In this document: in pieces, positions 34,375-43,059 of the stretch | Numbering within the stretch: position 1 is the first letter of the stretch | How the letters are laid out: the number at the start of each line of letters is the position of its first letter | Origin: Rhodospirillales bacterium | GTDB lineage: Bacteria; Pseudomonadota; Alphaproteobacteria; CACIAM-22H2 | Direction of reading: 5' to 3' | NCBI GenBank assembly: GCA_016794025.1 | Contig: JAEUKX010000049.1 | Location: 1-64,000, forward strand | DNA length: 64,000 nt | Made by a program: the position numbers and the translations under genes | Notes under the pieces: generated by a model | What the model was told of the DNA's origin: nothing | Seen by the model: only the letters and a program-made list of their open reading frames with translations | Database searches by the model: none

Positions 34375-34824
34375 TCAGGCCTTGGCGGCCGCATGGATGG
34401 CTGCGCGCACCTGCTGGTAGGTGCCGCACCGGCAGATGTTCGTCATGGCCGCGTCAATGTCGGCGTCGGTCGGATTCGGCTTCTCGGCAAGGAGAGCCGC
34501 CGCCGCCATGATCATGCCGCTCTGGCAATAGCCGCACTGCGGCACGTCTCCTTCGAGCCAGGCCTGCTGGATCTTGTGCAGTCGGCCGCCTTCGGCGAGC
34601 CCTTCGATGGTCGTGATCTTCGCGTCGCCTACGGCACTCACGGGCAGCGAGCAGCTGCGGACAGGAACGCCATCGACATGGACTGTGCAGGCCCCGCATT
34701 GCGCGATGCCGCAACCGTACTTCGTGCCGGTCATACCCAGGGTGTCGCGCAAGACCCAGAGCAGCGGCGTTTCCGGATCGACGGCGGCCTCGTGCCGCTT
34801 TCCGTTGATCGTCAGGACGGCCAT
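34375..34824 (-). CDS. Molybdenum hydroxylase [2Fe-2S] subunit (isoquinoline 1-oxidoreductase alpha type)
   Basis: A 149-residue ferredoxin-like small subunit with two clusters. Plant-type ligands are Cys38, Cys43, Cys46 and Cys58 ([14 protein letters not shown]...SC). The second cluster uses Cys97, Cys100, Cys131 and Cys133 ([15 protein letters not shown]). No signal peptide is present. It would be exported together with the Tat-tagged large subunit. ATG 34824 gives 8 bases to GGGAGG. ATG 34830 lies almost on it. It is the first gene of the iorAB-like/soxXYZA operon, 14 bases before the large subunit. Confidence 0.93.
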   Translation of the reverse strand: MAVLTINGKRHEAAVDPETPLLWVLRDTLGMTGTKYGCGIAQCGACTVHVDGVPVRSCSLPVSAVGDAKITTIEGLAEGGRLHKIQQAWLEGDVPQCGYCQSGMIMAAAALLAEKPNPTDADIDAAMTNICRCGTYQQVRAAIHAAAKA

Positions 34825-35009
34825 CGGCATTTCCTCCCGGCTTTCAGCCTTTGTCGATCAATGACACTAGCGCCGGGTCGACCCCAAAAGGAGTCGGGCT
34901 TGGTTACGGAATGTTTATGCCTTCGGATCGGGCAGTACGGGCTGTCAGCGCGCATATTTTTGTTTGTATGCGTATGACTGCACAGATTTCCGGCAATATT
35001 GGTTTGACT

Positions 35010-35025
35010 TTGTCGACAATCGACA
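35010..35025. promoter_or_regulatory. Palindromic operator candidate (TTGTCGACAA / TGTCGA-CAA-TCGACA)
   Basis: Bases 35010-35019 are the perfect palindrome TTGTCGACAA, and 35011-35025 form a 15-base dyad TGTCGA-CAA-TCGACA. The core fits the t-N-GT-N-AC-N-a pattern of FadR-type GntR operators. It lies between the divergent molybdenum/sox operon and the CoA-transferase operon, which encodes a FadR-type GntR at 37084. A -35-like TTGACT abuts it at 35004-35009. A second dyad CGCATA-N10-TATGCG lies at 34951-34972. Confidence 0.5.
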
Positions 35026-35088
35026 GCAGGCTCCTCGCGAAGATTACCGGAATACCAAAATTTCCGGCCCTTGGGAGTGACGCCGTCC

Positions 35089-36273
35089 ATGCCTGCCCCG
35101 CGCGCCTCCTCGGCGCTTCAGCGCTTTACCGTCCTCGACCTCACGCGTGTTCGCTCCGGGCCGACCTGCGTTCGCCAGCTTGCGGACTGGGGCGCCAATG
35201 TCGTGAAGATCGAAATGCCCGAGCATCTCGAGGAAGCCGACCCCATGGGCGGCCCCCGCGACGGCGCCGACTTCATGAATCTCCACCGTAACAAGCGGTC
35301 GCTGACCTTGAACCTGAAGTCGGCCGACGGGATCGGCGTGTTCAAGCGGCTTGTCGCGAAGGCCGATGTGGTCGTCGAGAATTTCCGGCCAGACGTCAAG
35401 GACCGCCTCGGCATCGCCTATGCCGACCTCCGGGCGATCAATTCCCGGATCATCCTCGGCAGCATTTCCGGGTTCGGCCAGGATGGGCCTTATGCGAAGC
35501 GGCCGGGATTCGACCAGATCGCGCAAGGCATGGGCGGTCTCATGTCGGTCACCGGTCTGCCCGGACAAGGCCCGGTTCGCGCCGGCATCCCGCTCGCCGA
35601 TCTGACGGCCGGCCTGTTCTGTGCGCTTGGAATCCTGACGGCGCTGCTCGAGCGCGACGTCTCCGGCGAAGGCCAGTGGGTGCAGACCTCGCTGCTGCAG
35701 GCGCAGGCGTTCATGCTGGATTTTCAGGCTGCGCGCTTCCTGGTGAAAGGCGAGGTTGCCAAGCAGGCTGGCAACAACCATCCGACCAGCATCCCCACCG
35801 GCGTGTTCAGGACCCGCGACGGCTACATCAATCTCGCGACAACCGGACAGGCGATCTGGGAGCGATGCGCCAAGGCGATGGGGGCCGAGGATCTGATCGC
35901 GCGGCCGGAGTACGCGAAAATGGCGCTGCGTTCGCAGAACCGCGACAAGCTGAACGCCGAACTGCAGGCGCGCTTCGAAACCGACAGCACGGCGACATGG
36001 GTCGAGAAGCTCAATGCGGCCGGCGTGCCGTGCGGCCCGATCTACGCCATCGATCAGATGTTTTCCGATGCGCAGGTGAAGCATCTGGGCATTGCGCAGA
36101 AAGTCGCCGGCGCGGACCTGACATTGATGGGCCAGCCATTTGCACTCAATCGCACGCCCAGCCGCCTTGATGCGCCGCCGCCCGCGCGCGGCGCCCAGAG
36201 CGAGGAGATCCTTGCGGAGTTCGGCCTGGCAAACGACGAAATCGCGGCCCTCAAGGCCGCCGGAACGATCTGA
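35089..36273 (+). CDS. CaiB/BaiF family (class III) CoA-transferase
   Basis: A 394-residue enzyme that moves CoA between carboxylic acids. N-terminal VLDLTRVRSGPTCVRQLADWGANVVKIE and NKRSLTLNLKS are family hallmarks. The catalytic aspartate is Asp142 in KRPGFDQIAQGMGG. TGVFRTRDGYINLA and GVPCGPIYAIDQMF complete the pattern. ATG 35089 is chosen, with GGGAG 11 bases upstream. TTG 35071 and GTG 35077 are also in frame. It opens an 11.5 kb plus-strand operon with two importers, and probably activates the imported organic acid. Donor and acceptor are unknown. Confidence 0.92.
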   Translation: MPAPRASSALQRFTVLDLTRVRSGPTCVRQLADWGANVVKIEMPEHLEEADPMGGPRDGADFMNLHRNKRSLTLNLKSADGIGVFKRLVAKADVVVENFRPDVKDRLGIAYADLRAINSRIILGSISGFGQDGPYAKRPGFDQIAQGMGGLMSVTGLPGQGPVRAGIPLADLTAGLFCALGILTALLERDVSGEGQWVQTSLLQAQAFMLDFQAARFLVKGEVAKQAGNNHPTSIPTGVFRTRDGYINLATTGQAIWERCAKAMGAEDLIARPEYAKMALRSQNRDKLNAELQARFETDSTATWVEKLNAAGVPCGPIYAIDQMFSDAQVKHLGIAQKVAGADLTLMGQPFALNRTPSRLDAPPPARGAQSEEILAEFGLANDEIAALKAAGTI

Positions 36274-36287
36274 AGGAGACGATGCGA

Positions 36288-37073
36288 ATGAGCGAGAAGA
36301 TGCTGTCGCGCAAGGATGGCCGGGTCGGGATCATGACGTTCAACAATCCCGAGAAGCACAACGCGGTCTCCTTCGAGATGTGGGAGGCTGCCGAAAAGAT
36401 CCTCGACGGCTTTCTTGCCGACAATGACGTGCGTGTGATCGTGCTGACGGGCGCGGGCGGCAAGGCCTTCGTTTCGGGCGCCGACATCTCCAAGTTCGAG
36501 AGCGAACGCGCATCCGAAGAGGCCGTGCAGCGCTACAACGCGCTGGTCGAGAAGGTCTATATGCGCATCTACCAGATGCCGAAGCCGACCATCGCGATGA
36601 TCCGCGGTTACTGCATCGGCGGGGGCCTCAATCTGGCGATCTGCTGCGACATGCGCTTCGCGACGGAAAACTCGAAGTTCGCGCTGCCGGCCGCAAAACT
36701 CGGGCTCGGCTACGGTTACAACGGCTTGCGCCGCTACATCGAGACGATCGGCCCCGTCGCGACCAAGGAAATCTTCTATACCGCGCGCCAGCTCACGAGT
36801 GCCGAGGCGTTGCGCTGGAACATGGTGAACAGGGTCGTGGCCGACGACCAGCTCGAGGCGACGGTGATGGACGTCGCCAACACGATTGCCGACAACGCGC
36901 CGCTGACGGTCGCCACGATCAAGCGCAGCACGGTCGAGATCCTGAAAAATCCGGAGAAGCAGGACATTGCCGCGTGCGACGCGATGGTTGCGGCCTGCTT
37001 CGCGAGCAGCGACTACAAGGAAGGCCGCAAGGCATTCCTCGAGAAGCGCAAGCCGCAGTTCACGGGAACCTGA
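36288..37073 (+). CDS. Crotonase-fold (enoyl-CoA hydratase/isomerase family) protein lacking both catalytic glutamates
   Basis: A 261-residue crotonase. Oxyanion-hole segments are SGADISKF (about 63-70) and RGYCIGGGLNLAICCD (107-121). The residue equivalent to rat hydratase Glu144 is Asn115, and that equivalent to Glu164 is Ala135 (FALPAAKLG), so ordinary enoyl-CoA hydration is unlikely. The end EGRKAFLEKRKPQFTG is standard. It may act as a thioesterase, decarboxylase, isomerase or lyase on a CoA ester made by the upstream CoA-transferase. ATG 36288 (9 bases from AAGGAG) is preferred over ATG 36282. Confidence 0.9.
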   Translation: MSEKMLSRKDGRVGIMTFNNPEKHNAVSFEMWEAAEKILDGFLADNDVRVIVLTGAGGKAFVSGADISKFESERASEEAVQRYNALVEKVYMRIYQMPKPTIAMIRGYCIGGGLNLAICCDMRFATENSKFALPAAKLGLGYGYNGLRRYIETIGPVATKEIFYTARQLTSAEALRWNMVNRVVADDQLEATVMDVANTIADNAPLTVATIKRSTVEILKNPEKQDIAACDAMVAACFASSDYKEGRKAFLEKRKPQFTGT

Positions 37074-37083
37074 GGTCTTCGCG

Positions 37084-37773
37084 ATGGATACCCCCTCGGC
37101 CATCGCGCTTGTCCGCACGACTTCCCTCTCGAGCCTCGTCGAGGCCGAGGTGATGCGGCTCATTCTGGCCGGGGAGCTGGATTCCGGCCAGCAGATCAAG
37201 GAAGTCGCGATTGCCGCACGGCTGGGTGTGGGACGATCCTCGGTGCGGGAGGCACTGCGCGCGCTCGAGGCCGCGGGGCTGGTGCGCATCGAGAAAAATC
37301 GCGGGGCGTTCGTGCGCGTGGTCAGCGAAGTCGAAGCGCGCGAGATGTACGTCGTGCGCGAGCAGCTGGAAGCGCTTGCCGGATCGCTGCTTGCGCCGCG
37401 AATTACGGATGCCGAGCTTGCCGAGCTTCGCGGCTATGTCGATGAGCTGGACCATCATCTCGATCCGGACCAGTTTCACCGCTATTTCCCGCTGAACCTG
37501 AAGTTCCACCGGCGCGTTTTCGAGATGGCCGGAAATGGCCGCCTGCTCGACATGTATCAGCGCCTGACGAACGAGCTCCATACGGTGCGTCGCAACGGTC
37601 TTCTGCGGGGCGGCGGTCTTGCGGTGTCGAATATCGAGCATCGCAGGATTGTCGATGCGCTCGCCGCTCGCGATCCCGGTGCTGCGGCCGAGGCGCTGAA
37701 GGCGCACGTGAATGCCGGCGACCGCCGCCGCCGCACGGGCCGCCTGGACGCTGCGGGATCGGAGGTCGCATGA
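37084..37773 (+). CDS. GntR family transcriptional regulator (FadR/FCD subfamily)
   Basis: A 229-residue regulator. The winged-helix domain is at residues about 15-80 (IKEVAIAARLGVGRSSVREALRALEAAGLV, then RIEKNRGAFVRV). The all-helical FCD effector domain follows (MYVVREQLEALAGSLL, FHRRVFEMAGNGRLLDMY, EHRRIVDALAARDPGAAAEALKAHV), with His residues that usually bind a metal and an organic-acid ligand. It sits inside the operon it likely controls and overlaps the ATPase start by 4 bases. A matching palindrome lies upstream at 35010-35025. Confidence 0.92.
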   Translation: MDTPSAIALVRTTSLSSLVEAEVMRLILAGELDSGQQIKEVAIAARLGVGRSSVREALRALEAAGLVRIEKNRGAFVRVVSEVEAREMYVVREQLEALAGSLLAPRITDAELAELRGYVDELDHHLDPDQFHRYFPLNLKFHRRVFEMAGNGRLLDMYQRLTNELHTVRRNGLLRGGGLAVSNIEHRRIVDALAARDPGAAAEALKAHVNAGDRRRRTGRLDAAGSEVA

Positions 37774-38822
37774 GCCATCTTGTCCTTCAGGGGCTCACGA
37801 AGCGGTACGGCAACCAGACGGTTCTCGACCGGATCGACCTTTCGGTAACCAAGGGAAAGCTCGTCTGCCTTCTCGGGCCTTCCGGCTGCGGAAAGACGAC
37901 CACTCTTCGGCTTGTCGCGGGCTTCATGGAGCCGAGCGAGGGCAGTGTCAGCGTCGGCGGGCGGATCCTTTCGCAACCGGGAACTGCGCTCCCGCCCGAA
38001 CGGCGCGGCATGTCGATGATCTTCCAGTCCTATGCGCTCTGGCCGCACATGACGATCTTCGACAATGTCGCCTACGGCCTGACGCTGCGCAAGCTGGAGC
38101 GCGGTGAAACAGAGAACCGGGTGAAGAAGATGCTCGGCGCCGTCCGGCTCGAGCAGCTTGCCGACCGCTATCCGGGCGAGCTCTCGGGCGGGCAGCAGCA
38201 GCGCGTCGCGCTGGCGCGCGCGCTCGTCGTCGAACCGGAGATCCTCCTTCTCGACGAGCCGCTTTCCAACCTGGATGCCGCACTGCGCGAGGAAATGCGC
38301 TTCGAGGTACGCCGGCTTCATGACGAGTTCCGCTATACGACCGTCTACGTCACGCACGACCAGGCGGAGGCGATGACGGCAGCGGACACGATCGTGGTGA
38401 TGAATCACGGCCGCATCGAGCAGGCCGGGTCGCCCGAGGAGATCTATTCGCGTCCGCGCTCGGGCTTCGTGGCGAACTTCCTGGGCGGGGCGAATATCCT
38501 GCAGGGGCGGGCTGTCGATGCGCAGCGCCTCGATATCGGGGCCGGGATTGTCCGCTGTGCCGAACCCGCCTTTTCGGCCGGCGCCGGCGGTGCGATGTCG
38601 ATCCGGTTCCATGAAGTCGGCGTCCTGTCGCGGGAATCGCCGGATGCATTGCCTGCGCGCGTGACGCGCCAGACGTTTCTTGGCGCGACACGCGATCTGT
38701 CCCTGGCGCTTGACGACGGAACCCCGCTGAGGGCCTCGGCCACACCCGACCTGGCAATCCCGGCCGATGCGCGCGTCTGGGTCGTTCTGCCGCCGGATCG
38801 GTGCCGACCTGTAACGGTGTAA
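37770..38822 (+). CDS. ABC transporter ATP-binding protein (FbpC/PotA type, with TOBE domain)
   Basis: A 350-residue ATPase. Walker A GPSGCGKTTT, Q-loop FQSYALWPHMT, signature LSGGQQQRVALARAL, Walker B LLLDEPLSNLDA, and YVTHDQAEAM. From about residue 240 a TOBE-like domain follows (FLGGANILQGRA, IRFHEVGVLSR). It belongs with the binding protein and double permease downstream. The subfamily carries ferric iron, polyamines, phosphonates or organic acids. Confidence 0.92.
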   Translation: MSHLVLQGLTKRYGNQTVLDRIDLSVTKGKLVCLLGPSGCGKTTTLRLVAGFMEPSEGSVSVGGRILSQPGTALPPERRGMSMIFQSYALWPHMTIFDNVAYGLTLRKLERGETENRVKKMLGAVRLEQLADRYPGELSGGQQQRVALARALVVEPEILLLDEPLSNLDAALREEMRFEVRRLHDEFRYTTVYVTHDQAEAMTAADTIVVMNHGRIEQAGSPEEIYSRPRSGFVANFLGGANILQGRAVDAQRLDIGAGIVRCAEPAFSAGAGGAMSIRFHEVGVLSRESPDALPARVTRQTFLGATRDLSLALDDGTPLRASATPDLAIPADARVWVVLPPDRCRPVTV

Positions 38823-38868
38823 GGAAAAAAAGCGAGAAAACACGGAAGACGAAAAAGGAGGAACCCCG

Positions 38869-39906
38869 ATGAAAGCCAGATTGATAGCGACACTTGCGGC
38901 CGGGCTCGTCTATGCCGGCACCGCCGCAGCGCAGGGGCCCGTCTACTCGATCACCCCCGAGCTCGAGGCGGCGGCGAAAAAGGAAGGCAATGTCGTCTAC
39001 TATACGTCGATCGACGTGAAGGTGGCCGAAGACCTCGCGAAGGCCTTCGAGAAGCGCTACCCGGGAATCAAGGTCCATGTCGAGCGCAACGGCGCCGAGC
39101 GCCAGTTCTCGAAGATCGGGCAGGAGTATTCAAGCAAGATCTACAACGTCGATACGGTCAACAGTTCCGACGCGTCCCACTTCGTCTACTGGAAGCGTGA
39201 AGGTTGGCTCGCCGCCGCTCTGCCGGAAGAGGTTGCGAAGGTCTATCCGAAGGGGTCCTACGATCCCGAGGGATACTCCGCGCCGATGCGCGCCAGCCTC
39301 AGTGTCATCGCGTACAACACCAAGCTCGTGCCGGCCTCCGAAGCACCCAAGAGCTTCAAGGACCTGCTCGATGCGAAGTGGAAGGGCAAGATCGTCAAGG
39401 CCCATCCGGGATACTCGGGCACGATCCTGACGGCGACCTTCCAGATGTCGCGCGATCTTGGCTGGTCGTATTTCGAGAAGCTGGCCGCCCAGCAGGTGAT
39501 GCAGGTCCAGTCGTCGACCGAACCGCCGCGCAAGGTGGTGGCCGGCGAACGGCCGGTGATGGTCGACGGCAACGAGTACAACGTGTTTCTCGAGCAGCGC
39601 AAGGGTGCGCCGATCGAGATCGTCTATGCGACGGAGGGTTCGCCGCTGGTCGTCGGCCCGTCGGGTGTCATGAAGTTCGCGAAGAACCCGAATGCCGCCC
39701 GGCTCTTCCACGCCTGGACGTTCTCCCAGGAAGCCCAGCAGATCGCGATCGACGACGGCGGCCTGCGTTCGTTCCATCCCGGCGCGAAGGAACCCGCCGG
39801 CCGCAAGCCGCTCAAGGACATCAAGCTGATGAAGGAAGACCCCGTTTCCGTCGACAAGCAGGTTGAGGAACTGAAGAGCCGTTACCTGCGCTACTTCAAG
39901 ACGTGA
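38869..39906 (+). CDS. Periplasmic binding protein of an Fbp-like ABC importer (family 1)
   Basis: A 345-residue extracellular solute-binding protein. The signal peptide ends near AAAQG (residue about 23). The body starts EAAAKKEGNVVYYTSIDVKVAEDL, typical of FbpA/AfuA-like proteins, and contains APMRASLSVIAYNTKLV and a GNEYNVFLEQRKG hinge. The tyrosine pair that binds iron in FbpA was not identified, so the ligand is more likely an organic anion. A strong AAGGAGG site precedes ATG 38869. The stop overlaps the permease GTG start. Confidence 0.9.
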   Translation: MKARLIATLAAGLVYAGTAAAQGPVYSITPELEAAAKKEGNVVYYTSIDVKVAEDLAKAFEKRYPGIKVHVERNGAERQFSKIGQEYSSKIYNVDTVNSSDASHFVYWKREGWLAAALPEEVAKVYPKGSYDPEGYSAPMRASLSVIAYNTKLVPASEAPKSFKDLLDAKWKGKIVKAHPGYSGTILTATFQMSRDLGWSYFEKLAAQQVMQVQSSTEPPRKVVAGERPVMVDGNEYNVFLEQRKGAPIEIVYATEGSPLVVGPSGVMKFAKNPNAARLFHAWTFSQEAQQIAIDDGGLRSFHPGAKEPAGRKPLKDIKLMKEDPVSVDKQVEELKSRYLRYFKT

Positions 39907-41624
39907 CGGCGATATCGGCATCCGCTCCGGCTGCCGCCGGGCGCGTGGGGGGGCTGGACCTTTCGGGTCCGGTCCTCGCCGCGTCCGGCATTTTCCTCGC
40001 CGGTCTTGTCTGTCTGCCGATCGGCTGGCTTGTCGCCTATGCGTTCAGCAGCCGCGCCGGCGATCCGACTCTTTCGAATTTTGTCGCGCTGATCGACGAC
40101 CCGACGCTGTTCGAGCCGCTCGTGACGACGTTCGGCCTCTCGTTCTGCGTCGCCATCGCTGCGGCCGTCGCGGCGGCGCCGCTGGCCTGGATCGTGGCGC
40201 GCACGGATATGCCGGGCCGGCGCGTCGTGCGCATGCTCATGACCGCAAGCTTCGTCACGCCGCCGTTCCTGGGCGCGATCGCATGGGAGATCCTTGCGGC
40301 ACCGAACAGCGGAATCATCAACAAGATATGGCGCGATGTCACCGGAGCCGAGGACGCGCTTTTCGACGTCTACAGCTTTCCCGGTCTTGTTTTTGTGATC
40401 AGTTGCTACACGGCACCCTATGTCTTCGTCGTCCTGTCGAACGCGCTCGATCGCATCCCTGCCGACCTCGAGGATGCCGCCGGCATTCTGGGCGCGGGCC
40501 GCTGGCGGGTCGTGGTGGGCGTCACCCTGCCATTGGCCCTGCCGGCGCTCCTGGCTGGTACGCTGGTCGCCTTCCTCCAGGCGATGACGCTGTTCGGCTC
40601 GCCCGCGATCCTCGCGATCCCTGCGGGCTTCCACACCGTCACGACGAAGATCTATTCGCTTTTCCAGTTTCCACCGCGTCCGCAGGTCGCGTCGGCCGCC
40701 GCCATACCGCTGCTCACGGTCACGATCACGCTGCTCTGGCTTCAGGCGAAGCTGCTTGGCCGGCGCGGCTACGCGGTGGTCGGCGGAAAGAACGGCGAGC
40801 CGCGCCTCGTGGCCCTGGGTGCATGGCGCTGGCCCGTCCTTGTCCTCGCCTTGTCGGTGCTCTGCCTGCCGCTGTTCTTTCCCTACGCGGCCCTGCTGAA
40901 GGCCGCGATCAGCCGCGTCCCGTCCGGCCCGTTCGATCCGGCCAACCTGACCGTCGAGAATTTTACATTCGTGTTCTTCGAGTTCTCTCAGACGCGCGTT
41001 GCGTTTTCGAACACCTTCGTCCTGGCGATCGCCACGGCGACGGCGGGGACCGTGCTGGCGCTGATCGTCGCCTCGCTCGCCGCACGGCGCGGCGGCTTTT
41101 TTGGTCGCGCGCTCGAGTTCCTTGCGACGGCCCCCATCGCCATTCCGGGCATCGTGCTTGGCGTCGGACTTTTCCTTGCCTATACGCGCGGGCCCGTCGT
41201 GCTCTACGGCACACTCTGGATCCTGTTTCTCGCCTTCCTGACGATCGAAATGCCGGCGGCTTTCCAGCAGATGCGCGCGGCGTTCCGGGGACTGCATCCC
41301 GAACTCGAGGAGGCCTCGCGAATTCTCGGGGCGGATCGCCTGGCGACGCTGCGTCGAATCACGGCGCCGCTGCTGAAAAGCGGTGTCATTGCGGGCTGGT
41401 GCCTCATCTTCATTGGCGTCGTGCGCGAGCTTTCGGCGGCCGTGATGCTCTCGTCTTCGGCCACGAAGGTGCTTTCCGTCGTGATTTTCGATCTCAACGA
41501 GAGCGGCAATCTCGGCGCGATCGCGGTGATCGGCGTTGCAATGCTGATCGTCACGTTTGCCGTCGTTGGTTTCGCAAACTGGATTTCCGGCGTGGGTGCG
41601 GGCCAGCGCCTGCGCACAGGATGA
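39903..41624 (+). CDS. ABC transporter permease with two fused membrane domains (FbpB type)
   Basis: A 573-residue inner-membrane protein with about twelve helices in two homologous halves. Each half has an EAA loop contacting the ATPase: LEDAAGILGAGRWRVVVGVTL in the first and LEEASRILGADRLATLRRITA in the second. The start is GTG 39903, overlapping the binding-protein stop (GTGA). With the two preceding genes it forms a complete importer. Confidence 0.92.
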   Translation: MTAISASAPAAAGRVGGLDLSGPVLAASGIFLAGLVCLPIGWLVAYAFSSRAGDPTLSNFVALIDDPTLFEPLVTTFGLSFCVAIAAAVAAAPLAWIVARTDMPGRRVVRMLMTASFVTPPFLGAIAWEILAAPNSGIINKIWRDVTGAEDALFDVYSFPGLVFVISCYTAPYVFVVLSNALDRIPADLEDAAGILGAGRWRVVVGVTLPLALPALLAGTLVAFLQAMTLFGSPAILAIPAGFHTVTTKIYSLFQFPPRPQVASAAAIPLLTVTITLLWLQAKLLGRRGYAVVGGKNGEPRLVALGAWRWPVLVLALSVLCLPLFFPYAALLKAAISRVPSGPFDPANLTVENFTFVFFEFSQTRVAFSNTFVLAIATATAGTVLALIVASLAARRGGFFGRALEFLATAPIAIPGIVLGVGLFLAYTRGPVVLYGTLWILFLAFLTIEMPAAFQQMRAAFRGLHPELEEASRILGADRLATLRRITAPLLKSGVIAGWCLIFIGVVRELSAAVMLSSSATKVLSVVIFDLNESGNLGAIAVIGVAMLIVTFAVVGFANWISGVGAGQRLRTG

Positions 41625-41647
41625 TCAAGGAAGGCAGGAGGACCCCC

Positions 41648-42607
41648 ATGGCACTTTCCCGCAGAACTTTCCTCGCCGCATCCGCCTGCATGGTGGCGTC
41701 CGGCGGCGTCTCGGCTCAGACGCGCTATCCCGTATCGCCCGTCACGCTGGTCACGCACTCCAGTCCGGGCGGCGGAAGCGATGTCTTCCTGCGCGAGCTG
41801 ATCAAGCACCTGACGCCCGTAATGGGGACGAATTTCGCCGTCGAGAACGTACGCGGCGGAAGCGGGGCAGCGGCCGTCGCGAAGGTCGCCAAGGCCGCGC
41901 CGAACGGCGGGATGTTCTATGCGACAACGCCGACCTACATCCAGACGTCGCTGCTCTCGAAGCCGGAGGTCGGCTACGACGGGCTCGACCCCATCGTGGT
42001 CGTTTTCCTCGATCCCGAGGTCATCTACACGCGGGCCGAAAGCCCGTTCAAGACGCTCGCCGAGGCGGTTGCCTACGCCAAAGCCAATCCGGGGAAGGGA
42101 AAGTGGGGCGCCGCCAATCCGGCATCGCTGGAGCGCATCGCGCTGGAGCGGATGAAGAAGGTCGCCGGCGCGCAGGCTGCCGTCGTCAGCCACGAGGGCG
42201 GCGGCGACCTGATGATCAACGTGCTCAATGGCACGCTTGATATCGGAATCGGCGAGATCCAGGAGATCCGCGCGCAGCTCGAGGCCGGAAAGATCCGCCT
42301 GTTGGGCGTTCTTACCGAGAAGCGGCTGCCCGACTTCGCGAGTCTGCCGACGGCGCGCGAGCAGGGACTCGATGTTGTCGTCACGAAGTTCCGCGGCCTG
42401 GCTGGCCCCAAGGGGATTCCCGACGAGATCGCCGCACAGTGGGAGCGGGCGATCCGGCAGGTCCTTGAGAGCCCCGCGTTCAAGGCAGAGTACGCCAAGG
42501 ACAGCTTGGTGCCCGTCCCGATGGGCCGCGTCGAGGCGCGCGCCTTCGTCACGAAGTTCGCCGGCGAGATCACGGCCAACCTGCGAGAGCTTGGCGTCAT
42601 CAAGTGA
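41648..42607 (+). CDS. tctC: Tripartite tricarboxylate transporter substrate-binding protein (TctC/Bug family)
   Basis: A 319-residue Bug-type binding protein with a Tat-like signal (SRRTFLAASACMVASGGVSAQ). Family segments are YPVSPVTLVTHSSPGGGSD, VENVRGGSGAAAVAKVAKA, INVLNGTLDIGIGE and LAGPKGIPDEIAAQWERAI. ATG 41648 has AGGAGG about 6 bases upstream. ATG 41621 would overlap the permease stop but adds nine non-signal residues. The ligand is probably a di- or tricarboxylate. Confidence 0.9.
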   Translation: MALSRRTFLAASACMVASGGVSAQTRYPVSPVTLVTHSSPGGGSDVFLRELIKHLTPVMGTNFAVENVRGGSGAAAVAKVAKAAPNGGMFYATTPTYIQTSLLSKPEVGYDGLDPIVVVFLDPEVIYTRAESPFKTLAEAVAYAKANPGKGKWGAANPASLERIALERMKKVAGAQAAVVSHEGGGDLMINVLNGTLDIGIGEIQEIRAQLEAGKIRLLGVLTEKRLPDFASLPTAREQGLDVVVTKFRGLAGPKGIPDEIAAQWERAIRQVLESPAFKAEYAKDSLVPVPMGRVEARAFVTKFAGEITANLRELGVIK

Positions 42608-43059
42608 CGTTTTCGCGCGACACCGCCCTTGGTCTTTTCGCGATGGCGCTGGCAGGCGCCTATCTCGGCGCGGGCGCCGGAATTCCGGAGAGTCTCCTGT
42701 CTGATTCGGTCGGGGCCAATGGCGTGCCACGCGTGATCGGCTACGGGCTTGCGACGGTGGGCCTTGTGCTCGCCGCACGCAGCCTGTGGCGACCGGCAAG
42801 CACCGACGAAGATGACAACCCCGCCGGCGCGCTTGCGAGGGCGGTTGGGCTGCTCGCAATTCTCGTTGGCTATCTCGTGATCGTCGAACGGGTCGGCTAT
42901 CCGGTATCGGTCGCACTGCTGATCGCCGCTTCCGCGGCATATGCAGGCGCCAAGCCGGATGCCCGCCTTGCGGCCGCGGCGATCGGCGGCGCTGCGCTGT
43001 TCTGGCTCATGTTCGGAAAGCTTCTAGGCATCCCGCTGCCCGGAGGCATTTTCGGATGA
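42604..43059 (+). CDS. tctB: Tripartite tricarboxylate transporter small membrane subunit (TctB)
   Basis: A 151-residue protein with four predicted transmembrane helices (for example LGLFAMALAGAYLGAGAG and AVGLLAILVGYLVIVERVGY). It starts at GTG 42604, overlapping the tctC stop, and its stop overlaps the tctA ATG by 4 bases. The family is weakly conserved in sequence, and the call rests mainly on topology and position between tctC and tctA. Confidence 0.88.
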   Translation: MTFSRDTALGLFAMALAGAYLGAGAGIPESLLSDSVGANGVPRVIGYGLATVGLVLAARSLWRPASTDEDDNPAGALARAVGLLAILVGYLVIVERVGYPVSVALLIAASAAYAGAKPDARLAAAAIGGAALFWLMFGKLLGIPLPGGIFG

